50,326 nucleotides of DNA from JBFWRI01 sp050248995 (GTDB taxonomy: Bacteria > Pseudomonadota > Alphaproteobacteria > JAIXQD01), in NCBI GenBank assembly GCA_050248995.1, contig JBFWRI010000014.1, positions 1 to 50,326 of the forward strand, read 5' to 3'. Every line of letters begins with the position of its first letter. Within the stretch, counting starts at the first letter, position 1. The notes beneath the pieces were generated by a model. That model searched no databases and was not told where the DNA came from. It saw nothing but the letters and a program-made list of their open reading frames with translations. The position numbers and the translations under genes are program-made. Positions 8,007 to 15,791 of this stretch are shown here, piece after piece.

Positions 8007-8034
8007 AAGGCCCCGGCGTTTTGCCAGGGGCCTT
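8007..8034 (-). terminator. intrinsic terminator after Cys-rich gene
   Basis: On the minus strand AAGGCCCCTGGC pairs with GCCGGGGCCTT around AAAAC. The run of T after it is short (TTGTC), so termination may be weaker than at its two sister hairpins. Confidence 0.7.
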
Positions 8035-8053
8035 CTTCATAGACTGTGCGATA

Positions 8054-8380
8054 TCATTCTTCCTTATCGCAGCAGCTTCTACCCTTCTTGCCTTTGGCAG
8101 GCAGGGGACAAGTTCCATCCTTGCAATCGGCGCAGCAGGACTCGTTCTTGCAGCATTGGCCGCCTTTACAGCAGTCCATATCTTCACAACAAGGCATGCC
8201 TTTTGTCATGTTTTTGCAGCAGCAGTCCATTTTGCTGCCTGCATCCTGCATGACGGTCGGGGCACCGCCAGTGTAGTCGTTGCCGCCGAATTTATTGGCA
8301 GCCAAAGCCATTCCGGCCGACATGACCAGAACGATTGCGATCATCGCGCACAAGCGTGCACATGTGTTAAATACCTTCAT
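8054..8380 (-). CDS. exported cysteine-rich metal-binding-type protein
   Basis: 108 aa with a signal peptide (residues 1-27, cleavage likely after MALA). The mature part holds 15 cysteines in about 55 residues, mostly as CC pairs or a CCC triplet (MDCCCKN, MPCCEDMDCC, QCCKNESCCADC, SCCDKEE), and several Met. That spacing resembles metallothionein-like soft-metal ligands, although metallothioneins are normally cytosolic. An AGGAG SD sits 7 nt before the ATG but can be paired away by the end of the upstream gene (8383-8434). Distance to the upstream gene is 42 nt, so the two are likely co-transcribed. No named family recognised. Confidence 0.75.
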   Translation of the reverse strand: MKVFNTCARLCAMIAIVLVMSAGMALAANKFGGNDYTGGAPTVMQDAGSKMDCCCKNMTKGMPCCEDMDCCKGGQCCKNESCCADCKDGTCPLPAKGKKGRSCCDKEE

Positions 8381-8382
8381 GG

Positions 8383-8434
8383 GTACTCTCCTTAGATTGA
8401 GTTTGATTGATAAGTTGTACTTTTAGGAGAGTAC
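8383..8434 (-). promoter_or_regulatory. SD-sequestering intercistronic hairpin
   Basis: On the minus strand GTACTCTCCT (8434-8425) is the perfect complement of AGGAGAGTAC (8392-8383), 10 bp with a 32-nt loop. The right arm contains the AGGAG SD of the Cys-rich gene. The left arm is the last three codons and first stop bases of the upstream CopL-like gene, so a ribosome ending there would open the stem. The arrangement suggests translational coupling. Confidence 0.6.
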
Positions 8435-8785
8435 AGTTCGCGGCGGGCGTTCCAGCCGGTAGGTAACGCCATACAGCGTGAAGGGTGCGTCGACAGCCAG
8501 CAGTTGCACAGCCTGCGCGTAGGGGGCTGAAACAGGTGTGAAGGCGCTGAAAGTCATCAGGTGGCAGCAGGCCAGCGATGCGCAGCAGGCCGGAGCGCTT
8601 TCATCATGCGAGTCCGGTGCGGGCTGCATATCGGCCATTTCATGGCAGTCCATCATCGACGCTTCTTCGGGTGCGGCAGCCATAGCAACGGGCGCGGTAA
8701 TCATGGCGAACGAATAAAAGACAATAAGGCAAAGGCAGGCGAAGCCCAGAGAACGCATCAGGAAAAGGCGCCGGAAATGCCGCAT
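8423..8785 (-). CDS. CopL/DUF2946-like exported protein
   Basis: 120 aa. A long N-terminal signal (residues 1-36, ending APVAMAAA) is followed by a ligand-rich segment (SMMDCHEMADMQ, then ACCASLACCHLMTF) and a plain C-terminal tail. This arrangement resembles small secreted proteins found with copper-resistance genes (CopL or DUF2946-like); the match is by overall pattern, not a firm domain hit. A shorter start at an internal Met (8758) is possible. No SD is visible before 8785, and a -10-like TAATAT lies only 6 nt upstream. It heads the minus-strand metal cluster, divergent from putA. Confidence 0.6.
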   Translation of the reverse strand: MRHFRRLFLMRSLGFACLCLIVFYSFAMITAPVAMAAAPEEASMMDCHEMADMQPAPDSHDESAPACCASLACCHLMTFSAFTPVSAPYAQAVQLLAVDAPFTLYGVTYRLERPPRTVLS

Positions 8786-8838
8786 GGCGCCATATTACGC
8801 CAATTGTGTAAAAACTCAATCAAGCTAGATTATGGGCC
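8786..8838. promoter_or_regulatory. compact divergent promoter region, CopL-like gene / putA
   Basis: Only 53 bp separate two divergent start codons. Plus strand: TTGTGT (8804-8809), 16 nt, TAGATT (8826-8831), then putA ATG at 8839. Minus strand: TTGAGT, 16 nt, TAATAT, then ATG 6 nt on. Neither gene has a visible SD, so leaderless transcripts are possible. Confidence 0.35.
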
Positions 8839-11781
8839 ATGCGTCCTTTCGATTCGTATCTGCACCAACCCGAAGAAAAGCTGGTTCGCCCACTGATGAC
8901 AGCGGCCACGCTGGGCCCACAGGAAACCGCGCAAGTCGTTACGCGGGCCAAGCGCTGGGTGGAATACCTGCGCAGTCACCAGCCGCCTGCCGTCGAGGGC
9001 TTGTTGCAGGACGTTGGTTTGTCGTCACCCGCAGGGCTGGCGCTGATGGGCTTGGCCGAGGCGCTGTTGCGTATTCCCGATGACGCCACCATCAACGCGC
9101 TGATTGAAGACAAACTGGGACCAAGCCTTGGCGGTGCCGCCGAACTGGAAGCGAAGCGTTTGATCAGCCGCATTGCCGAATTCGGTTTGGGCATGAGCCA
9201 CAAGATCCTGGCCAGCGACAATATTCTGGGCGAGGGCCTAAAGACCGCCAGCCTGCCGTTCATGCGTATGGCGCTGCGCCGTATCGTGCGCCGCATGGGC
9301 ACTAACTTCATTATCGGCGAGGACGTACATGACGCCTTTGCCAACGCGGCCGATTGGGCCAAGCGCGGCCACCTGATGCATTACGACATGCTGGGCGAGG
9401 GGGCGCGCACCATGGCCGATGCCGATCGCCATTACAGTCGTTACCAGCAGCTGATTGACGCGCTGAAGCCCTTTAGCAGCAATATGTATGACAATGCGGG
9501 TGTCAGCATCAAGCTGACGGCCATGCATCCGCGTTTTGAAGAGCTGCAGCATGACCGCGTGATGAGCGAAGTCCTGCCGCGCGTGCGCGACCTGTGTGAA
9601 CGCGCCGCCCGTGCCAACATCGTGCTGTGTATTGACGCCGAAGAAGCTGACCGTTTTGAAATCACACTGGATATCATCGAAAAGCTGGCACTGGATGAAA
9701 AGCTGAAAAGCTGGGGTGGGCTTGGCTTTGCACTGCAGGCGTACCAGACACGCGCCCGCCCGGCGATTGACTGGTTTGCCGATCTTGCCAAGCGCCGCGG
9801 TAACAAGCTGACACTGCGTCTTGTGAAAGGCGCATATTGGGATACGGAAATCAAGCGCAGCCAGGAACGCGGGCTTGACCAGTACCCGGTGTTTACGCGG
9901 AAAGCGTCAACCGACTGCAGCTATATTGCGATTGCCCGTGAAATGCTGGCCCACCGTGACCTGATTTATCCGCAGTTCGCCAGCCACAATGCGCTGACGC
10001 ACGCCACCATCACGCAACTGGCAACGCCGGACGGTAGTTATGAGATTCAGCGCCTGCAGGGCATGGGCAGCGTGCTGTTTGATGCCATCAAGCAGGAATT
10101 CCCGAACCTGCGCACGCGTATTTATGCGCCCGTTGGCGAATATGAAGACCTGCTGACGTATCTTGTGCGGCGCCTGCTGGAAAACGGCGCCAACAGCAAC
10201 TTTGTGCACCAGCTGGCCGACCCGCTGGTGCCGATCGACAGGCTGCTGAAGCCGCCGGTTGAAAAACTGCAGTCGTATAGCAGTATTGCCCATCCGAATG
10301 TGCCGCTGCCGAAGGATATGTTTAAAGACCGCGATAATTCGAAGGGTTGGGAAATTGCCGAGCGCGGTGTGCAAAAAGATATCAATGCCGCGCTGGCAAA
10401 CCCGCCTGCCGTGGCGCTGCCGCAAACCGATATTGATGCGGCGTTCAGGGCTGCAGGCAAGGCAAATTGGCGCGATGTGCCGGTGGCCGACCGCGCTGCC
10501 GTGCTGAACAAGGCGGCAGACCTGATGGAAAAGGACTGGCTGAATTTAACGTCGCTGATTGTCGATGAAGGCAAGCGCACGGTGAATGATGCGCTGAGCG
10601 AAATTCGCGAGGCTGTCGATTTCTGCCGTTATTACGCCGTGGAAGCGCAAAAGTTGATGCGTGGTGATGCGCTGCCGGGCCCGGCAGGCGAAACCAACCG
10701 CCTGCAATACCACGCGCGCGGTACGTTTGTGTGTATCAGCCCATGGAACTTTCCGCTGGCGATCTTTGCAGGCCAGATTGTGGCCGCACTTGTGACAGGC
10801 AACAGCGTTATCGCCAAGCCCGCCGAACAGACACCCAAGCTGGGCGCGTATACGGTTGAACTGCTGCATAAGGCGGGCATTCCAAAAGACGCGCTGCACA
10901 TCGTAATTGGTGACGGCAAGGTTGGCGCGCAACTGACCGCGCACAAGGATCTGGCGGGTGTGGCTTTCACGGGTTCGATTGATGCCGCGCACAGCATCAA
11001 CCGCGCACTGGCGGCCAAGAACGGCCCGATTGTGCCCCTGATTGCCGAAACCGGCGGCGTGAACGCGTTGATTGTTGATTCATCGGCGCTGCTGGAGCAG
11101 GTAACCGACGATGTGCTGATGTCGGGCTTCCGTTCGGCGGGCCAGCGATGTTCGGCCCTGCGCGTACTGTTCGTGCAGGATGATATGGCTGACAAACTGA
11201 AGACAATGATCAGTGGGTGCATGCAGGAACTGGTGGTGGGCGACCCGCACAACCTGAAAACCGACATCGGCCCGGTGATTGACGACGAAGCCGCCACCAA
11301 CCTGCGCAGATATCTTGCTGATAAGAAGGCTAACATCGTCGCGCAGACCGAAACACCGGCCGGCGGCACATACATCCCGCCGACGCTGATTGAACTGAAG
11401 AGCCTGAGCGAACTGCCGGGCGAAGTGTTCGGCCCGATTGTGCACCTGATACGCTATAAACGCGATCAGCTGGATAAGGTGATTGCCGACATCAACGCCA
11501 CGGGCTTTGGGCTGACGTTCGGCCTGCATACACGCATTATGAGTCGCGTGGATTACATCGTGAAAAACATCCATGCCGGGAATATCTACGTCAACCGCAG
11601 CGTAATCGGTGCGGTTGTGGGCGTGCAACCGTTCGGCGGTGAGGGGCTGAGCGGAACAGGGCCCAAGGCGGGTGGGCCGAATTATCTGCGTCGCTTTGTG
11701 GCCGAGAAAACCGTGACCATCAACACCACGGCCAGCGGCGGTAATGTGGCGCTGCTGACAGGTGTGACCGAGGATGCTTGA
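8839..11781 (+). CDS. putA: bifunctional proline dehydrogenase / delta-1-pyrroline-5-carboxylate dehydrogenase
   Basis: 980 aa, the short PutA form without the N-terminal DNA-binding domain of the E. coli protein. It oxidises proline to glutamate in two steps. The FAD-dependent proline dehydrogenase barrel covers about residues 100-470 (SIKLTAMHPRFEE, LRLVKGAYWDTEIKRSQ). The NAD-dependent aldehyde dehydrogenase half follows (SPWNFPLAIFAGQ), with catalytic Glu near 737 (AETGG) and Cys near 771 (SAGQRCSALR), and ends PFGGEGLSGTGPKAGGP. No SD is seen before the ATG. The stop overlaps the next gene by 8 nt. As it lacks the repressor domain, regulation must come from elsewhere. Confidence 0.97.
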   Translation: MRPFDSYLHQPEEKLVRPLMTAATLGPQETAQVVTRAKRWVEYLRSHQPPAVEGLLQDVGLSSPAGLALMGLAEALLRIPDDATINALIEDKLGPSLGGAAELEAKRLISRIAEFGLGMSHKILASDNILGEGLKTASLPFMRMALRRIVRRMGTNFIIGEDVHDAFANAADWAKRGHLMHYDMLGEGARTMADADRHYSRYQQLIDALKPFSSNMYDNAGVSIKLTAMHPRFEELQHDRVMSEVLPRVRDLCERAARANIVLCIDAEEADRFEITLDIIEKLALDEKLKSWGGLGFALQAYQTRARPAIDWFADLAKRRGNKLTLRLVKGAYWDTEIKRSQERGLDQYPVFTRKASTDCSYIAIAREMLAHRDLIYPQFASHNALTHATITQLATPDGSYEIQRLQGMGSVLFDAIKQEFPNLRTRIYAPVGEYEDLLTYLVRRLLENGANSNFVHQLADPLVPIDRLLKPPVEKLQSYSSIAHPNVPLPKDMFKDRDNSKGWEIAERGVQKDINAALANPPAVALPQTDIDAAFRAAGKANWRDVPVADRAAVLNKAADLMEKDWLNLTSLIVDEGKRTVNDALSEIREAVDFCRYYAVEAQKLMRGDALPGPAGETNRLQYHARGTFVCISPWNFPLAIFAGQIVAALVTGNSVIAKPAEQTPKLGAYTVELLHKAGIPKDALHIVIGDGKVGAQLTAHKDLAGVAFTGSIDAAHSINRALAAKNGPIVPLIAETGGVNALIVDSSALLEQVTDDVLMSGFRSAGQRCSALRVLFVQDDMADKLKTMISGCMQELVVGDPHNLKTDIGPVIDDEAATNLRRYLADKKANIVAQTETPAGGTYIPPTLIELKSLSELPGEVFGPIVHLIRYKRDQLDKVIADINATGFGLTFGLHTRIMSRVDYIVKNIHAGNIYVNRSVIGAVVGVQPFGGEGLSGTGPKAGGPNYLRRFVAEKTVTINTTASGGNVALLTGVTEDA

Positions 11782-12385
11782 TCCTGAATTCCGCGAGCTA
11801 TCGGTAGCGTTTTCATCCTTTCTGGTCATCATCAGTATGGCATATTACGTCGTGCAGACGCTGCGCGGCGCGATCAAGCCGCATTCGTTCTCGTGGTTCG
11901 TGTGGGTTGTGGTGACGATGATTGTCGTGGCCGGCCTGAAGATTGAGGGCGAGTCGCTGGTGTTCTGGCGTGCCGTGCTTATGGCGGCCTGCTGCCTGAC
12001 TGTGTTCCTGGCATCGCTGCGCAACGGTTCGTATTACATCACGCGCACCGACTGGCTAATGCTGTTTGCATCTCTGGCTACCATTCCGGTATGGCGCGCC
12101 ACCGATGACGTAACGCTGGCGGCCATATGGCTGTTGGCCGTTGAAATCGCCGGTGCGCTGCCGTCGCTGACGAAAGCTTACCGTTATCCGTTCGAGGAAA
12201 GCCTGCTGGCGGTTCTGGTTAATGCAACCAGTACGGTTTTTGTTTTGCTGGCGTTGGATCCAGCGTTGCTGAGCGCGTGGGTTTATTTCGGCGGCTGGTG
12301 GATCGTTCAGCTGATCTTTATCTGCGTGCTGGCAACCCGCCGTCTTGCCGTAGGTGGCAATTTATGGAAACAATCATGGCCATGA
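11774..12385 (+). CDS. PQ-loop-like integral membrane protein
   Basis: 203 aa with six or seven predicted hydrophobic helices spread over the whole length. The segment GAIKPHSFSWFVWVVVTMI near residues 31-50 resembles the repeated motif of PQ-loop/SWEET-like transporters, and a second half (ALPSLTKAYRYPFEES) looks like a diverged repeat. It overlaps the end of putA by 8 nt and the start of the carbonic anhydrase gene by 22 nt, so the three are probably one transcript. Function unknown; small-solute transport is a guess. Confidence 0.6.
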   Translation: MLDPEFRELSVAFSSFLVIISMAYYVVQTLRGAIKPHSFSWFVWVVVTMIVVAGLKIEGESLVFWRAVLMAACCLTVFLASLRNGSYYITRTDWLMLFASLATIPVWRATDDVTLAAIWLLAVEIAGALPSLTKAYRYPFEESLLAVLVNATSTVFVLLALDPALLSAWVYFGGWWIVQLIFICVLATRRLAVGGNLWKQSWP

Positions 12386-12912
12386 CTTTACCCATTATCC
12401 TGCCGCACCACGGCAAAACACCCATCATTCACCCGACGGCCTTCATTGCGCCGGGGGCGGTGATTATCGGTGACGTGGAGATCGGACCTGACAGCAGTGT
12501 GTGGTTCGGTTGTGTTATCCGCGGCGACGTGAACTATATTCGCATCGGCGCACGCACCAATGTGCAAGACGGAACGGTCATTCATGTGGCCGAGGGCGAC
12601 AGTGTGGCCGACCCGCTGCCAACAATTATCGGTGATGATGTGACGATCGGCCATATGGCGTTGTTGCATGCCTGTACGGTGGAAAGCCGCGCGCTGATCG
12701 GCATGAAATCGTGCGTGATGGATGGCTGCCATGTGGAAAGCGAAAGCCTTGTCGCCACGGGCGCGGTGCTGACAGGCGGCAAGCGCGTGTTAAAGCGTCA
12801 GGTGTGGGCCGGTGTACCGGCCAAGCACTGGCGTGATTTAAAAGACGATGAAATGGAACTGATTACCGTGCGTGCTCAGCAGTATGTGCGGCTGGCACAG
12901 AGTTATAAGTAG
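12364..12912 (+). CDS. gamma-class carbonic anhydrase family protein
   Basis: 182 aa from the ATG at 12364, which has AGGTGG 6 nt upstream; a longer frame from 12277 would run deep into the upstream gene. The protein is a left-handed beta-helix of hexapeptide repeats (VIIGDVEIGPDSSVWFGCVI, RIGARTNVQDGTVIH). The metal-site histidines fit VIHVAEG and the GHMALLHAC block near residues 95-102. Homologs (YrdA/PaaY type) are trimeric and bind zinc or iron; some lack measurable CO2 hydration, so the activity is not certain. Next to putA and a membrane protein, with no obvious pathway link. Confidence 0.88.
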   Translation: METIMAMTLPIILPHHGKTPIIHPTAFIAPGAVIIGDVEIGPDSSVWFGCVIRGDVNYIRIGARTNVQDGTVIHVAEGDSVADPLPTIIGDDVTIGHMALLHACTVESRALIGMKSCVMDGCHVESESLVATGAVLTGGKRVLKRQVWAGVPAKHWRDLKDDEMELITVRAQQYVRLAQSYK

Positions 12913-12913
12913 A

Positions 12914-13144
12914 TTACAGCGTCAGCTCGTCGCGGCGGTTATCGATCTGCAGTTCACGGCCTTCCGAATAAATATAGCCGGCAAAATCAGTTATCAGGAT
13001 AGCAAGGCCAAGCGGTGGATTGGCGAAGCAGGCAAACGCGCCGACAACGCCGCCAACCGTGCATAAGACGGGTCGCCAGAATACATGATCGGATGCGATT
13101 TCATCGAGCTGGTTTTCATCCATCGTCGTGATGTCACGCCACAT
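12914..13144 (-). CDS. small membrane protein, hypothetical
   Basis: 76 aa. An acidic N-terminus (TMDENQLDEIASD) is followed by one or two hydrophobic helices (about residues 24-58) and a charged C-terminus. AGGGAG lies 6-7 nt before the ATG. It is convergent with the carbonic anhydrase gene, 1 nt apart. No family recognised. Confidence 0.5.
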   Translation of the reverse strand: MWRDITTMDENQLDEIASDHVFWRPVLCTVGGVVGAFACFANPPLGLAILITDFAGYIYSEGRELQIDNRRDELTL

Positions 13145-13204
13145 CGAAATCTCCCTGACTATGAATCGGGTATAGCAAACGAGCCGGCTGAAAACAATAA
13201 CCGT

Positions 13205-13684
13205 CTAGCCGGCTATCTGCTTCATATACTTCACAAAGTCTTCGTCCTCGCCGGCAAGTAATTCGGGCAGCAGGGCGCGGAAATCATCGCGCTGCAGCCA
13301 GAAGCGAATGTAATCTTCCCAACTTTTCCAGCGGCGCCTGGCTTCTTTGTCCATGTCGTGTTCATAAACCAGAATGAAGGCCCGTTCGAACAGCGACACC
13401 AGCATTTCATAAATGATTTTCTTGCGTTCACGCTGTTCGGGGGTCAGCGAGGCGTCGGGCAGGCGCCCACCCATCAGTTGCAGATCGGCATTTTGCAACA
13501 AAACGTTCGAGAACTTGGCGTATTCATCCGACAGCTGCAGGTACACATTCTCGTCTTCGTTCTGGCGTTCGCGCCGCGCGTCGGCGAAGTAAAGCCAGAC
13601 GGCGTAGGGGAGACCGACGACGGTGACGACGTAACTGGCCATCTCCCAGATTTCAAGTGTTGTCAGTTCGCTGAAGTCCATCAT
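13205..13684 (-). CDS. hypothetical protein with N-terminal membrane segment
   Basis: 159 aa. One hydrophobic helix (about residues 12-32, ASYVVTVVGLPYAVWLYF) is followed by a charged helical domain with WKSWEDYIRFWLQRDDFR near residue 120. The pattern resembles DUF4760-type proteins, but this is not certain. The ATG overlaps the phaC stop by 4 nt (ATGA) and has an AAGG-type SD, so it is the second gene of a phaC operon. The link to polyhydroxyalkanoate is positional only. Confidence 0.55.
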   Translation of the reverse strand: MMDFSELTTLEIWEMASYVVTVVGLPYAVWLYFADARRERQNEDENVYLQLSDEYAKFSNVLLQNADLQLMGGRLPDASLTPEQRERKKIIYEMLVSLFERAFILVYEHDMDKEARRRWKSWEDYIRFWLQRDDFRALLPELLAGEDEDFVKYMKQIAG

Positions 13685-15468
13685 GCTCTTACCTTTACAT
13701 ATGTACCGGGCGCCGCTTCAAGTCCTTTATCCGGCGTGCGGGCCGGAACTTTTTCGCCCGCATGTTGTTCCTGCCACTTGGCCCAGTGCGGCCACCAGCT
13801 GCCCTTGGTTTCCACAGCCTTGTCCAGCCATGATTCCGGCGTCGGCTGCAGGCCGCCGGTCCAGTGCGCGTATTTGTTCGCGGCAGGCGGGTTGATGATG
13901 CCGGCGATATGGCCGCTTCCACCCAGCACGAATTCGACAGGGCCCTTAAACAGGCGCGTGGCGGCATAGGTGCTTTGCCACGGGGCGATGTGGTCGTCAC
14001 GCGTCGAGATGAAATAGGAAGGTGTTTCAACTTTGCGTAGGTCGATCGGCGTACCCAGCAGCGTCAATCCACCGGGTTCGCGTAGTTTGTTCTCTAAATA
14101 CATGCGGCGCAGGTAAAACGCGTGCATGGCGGCCGGCATGTTGGTGGCGTCGGCGTTCCAGTACAGCAGATCGAACGGCAGTGGATCGCGCCCAAGCATG
14201 TAATTGTTGATGACGAACGACCAGATGAGGTCATTGGCGCGCAGCAAGTTGAAGGTTGTAGCCATGGCGGCGCCGGGCAGGTAGCCTTTTTCGAACATCA
14301 GCTTTTCCAGTGCCATGATCTGCGGCTCGTCGATGAATACACCCAGGTCGCCCGGCTCGTCGAAATCAATCATGGTGACGAAGAAAGTGGCGCTGGCGAT
14401 GCGCGCGGCTTTGTTTTTGGCCTGCAGGTGGGCCAGTGTGGCTGCCAGCAGTGTACCGCCAAGGCAATAGCCAATGACATTGGTGGTCGTGGTGCCACAG
14501 GCCTTGTCGATGGCGTCCAGCGCCGCCAGCGGGCCTTCGGCCATGTAATCTTCGAAGTTCTTATCGGCCAGACGGGCATCAGGATTGACCCATGAAATCA
14601 TGAATACTGTATGGCCCTGTTCCAGCGCATAGCGTACGAACGAATTTTCGGGCTTCAGGTCGAGGATATAATATTTATTGATCCATGGCGGGATAATCAG
14701 CAGCGGTGTTCTGTGAACATCTTTGGTAACAGGCTCATACTGAATCAGTTCGATCAGGTCATTGCGGTACACAACACGGCCCGGCGTGCTGGCGATGTTC
14801 TCGCCTAACGTGAAAGCGTTGACGTCGGTCATGGAAATGCGCAGCTGGCCCTGGCCGCCTTCCATGTCTTTCAGCATGTTCTGCAGGCCCTGTATGAAGT
14901 TCTCGCCGCCGGTTTCAGCATAGGTGCGCAGCACTTCGGGGTTTGTCAGCCAGAAATTAGTGGGCGACATGGCATCGACAAACTGGCGCGTGTAAAAAGC
15001 GATTTTTTGCTGCGTACGGGCGTCAAGATCGGGCGTTTCTTTGACCAGCGCCTGCATCCACCGCGCCGTCAGCAGGTAGCTTTGCTTGATCAGGTCGAAC
15101 ATGGCATTTTGTTGCCAAGCTGCATCGTGAAAACGCTTGTCGCGCGCAGCCGTCTGGATGCCTTCGGATGCACCAGCCCAGCGTTTACCGGTTTCCTGTA
15201 CCAACTTTAAATAGTCCTGCCACCACTGTACCTGCGCCTGCATCAGGCGCACGGGGTCCTTCATCCACTGGCGGGCCAGTGTGCCGAAAGCTTCAGCGGC
15301 CTGATTGCCAACACGCGCACGGAACGTGAAATCGTCGGCATGTTTTTGTAGGAAGTCACCCATCAGCTGGCCGGCACGTTGCAGCAGCGGCATCGCCCGG
15401 TGCGCCAGCTCGACCGGGTCGGGCAGTTTGGCGCCTGAATTATCCTGTTTTTCTGCTGGTTTCGTCAT
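13681..15468 (-). CDS. phaC: class I poly(3-hydroxyalkanoate) synthase
   Basis: 595 aa, the typical size of class I PhaC, which polymerises hydroxyacyl-CoA into carbon-storage granules. The N-terminal domain carries the family motif DPVRLMQAQVQWWQDY. The alpha/beta-hydrolase core has the lipase-like box GYCLGG with catalytic Cys near 335, the Asp in TRDDHIAPW (about 491) and the His in GGSGHIAGIINPP (about 521). No SD is visible and TATATA lies just upstream of the ATG. It is divergent from the lipoprotein-glpX-recJ operon (35 bp). No phaA, phaB, phasin or phaR gene is in the window. Confidence 0.96.
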   Translation of the reverse strand: MTKPAEKQDNSGAKLPDPVELAHRAMPLLQRAGQLMGDFLQKHADDFTFRARVGNQAAEAFGTLARQWMKDPVRLMQAQVQWWQDYLKLVQETGKRWAGASEGIQTAARDKRFHDAAWQQNAMFDLIKQSYLLTARWMQALVKETPDLDARTQQKIAFYTRQFVDAMSPTNFWLTNPEVLRTYAETGGENFIQGLQNMLKDMEGGQGQLRISMTDVNAFTLGENIASTPGRVVYRNDLIELIQYEPVTKDVHRTPLLIIPPWINKYYILDLKPENSFVRYALEQGHTVFMISWVNPDARLADKNFEDYMAEGPLAALDAIDKACGTTTTNVIGYCLGGTLLAATLAHLQAKNKAARIASATFFVTMIDFDEPGDLGVFIDEPQIMALEKLMFEKGYLPGAAMATTFNLLRANDLIWSFVINNYMLGRDPLPFDLLYWNADATNMPAAMHAFYLRRMYLENKLREPGGLTLLGTPIDLRKVETPSYFISTRDDHIAPWQSTYAATRLFKGPVEFVLGGSGHIAGIINPPAANKYAHWTGGLQPTPESWLDKAVETKGSWWPHWAKWQEQHAGEKVPARTPDKGLEAAPGTYVKVRA

Positions 15469-15503
15469 ATTGCTTATATAGCACAGGCGGCTATTGTAAG
15501 CCT

Positions 15504-15791
15504 ATGCCCCGTATCGCCTTATTTTTAACGCTTCTTCTGCTGGCCGCATGCGAAAGTCCGCCACCGCCCACGCACCCGGAAATGTTACAAAAAGGAGAGT
15601 ATCGTAATTTATCGACGGTTCCCGGGCGCCCTACTGTAACGGTGCCGATATACGAACGCATGGCACTGGAAGAAGAGCTGAAAGCCGAGAATAAGTCTGC
15701 GAACGATGCGCAGCTTTGGCATGGTTTTGCGCCGGATACCCCACAACTTCCGGATAAGCCTCCCGCCGTACCGGCCGAGATTCCTGAATGA
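15504..15791 (+). CDS. small lipoprotein
   Basis: 95 aa with a short signal and lipobox (LLLAAC, Cys at 16), then a proline-rich linker (ESPPPPTHP) and a polar tail ending in another Pro-rich stretch. Likely an outer-membrane or periplasmic lipoprotein of unknown function. It overlaps glpX by 4 nt (ATGA), so the two should be translationally coupled. No SD is obvious. Confidence 0.65.
   Translation: MPRIALFLTLLLLAACESPPPPTHPEMLQKGEYRNLSTVPGRPTVTVPIYERMALEEELKAENKSANDAQLWHGFAPDTPQLPDKPPAVPAEIPE

Noticed and set aside
11080..11832. 250-codon minus-strand frame over the end of putA
   Set aside because: Antisense shadow of the aldehyde dehydrogenase half of putA.
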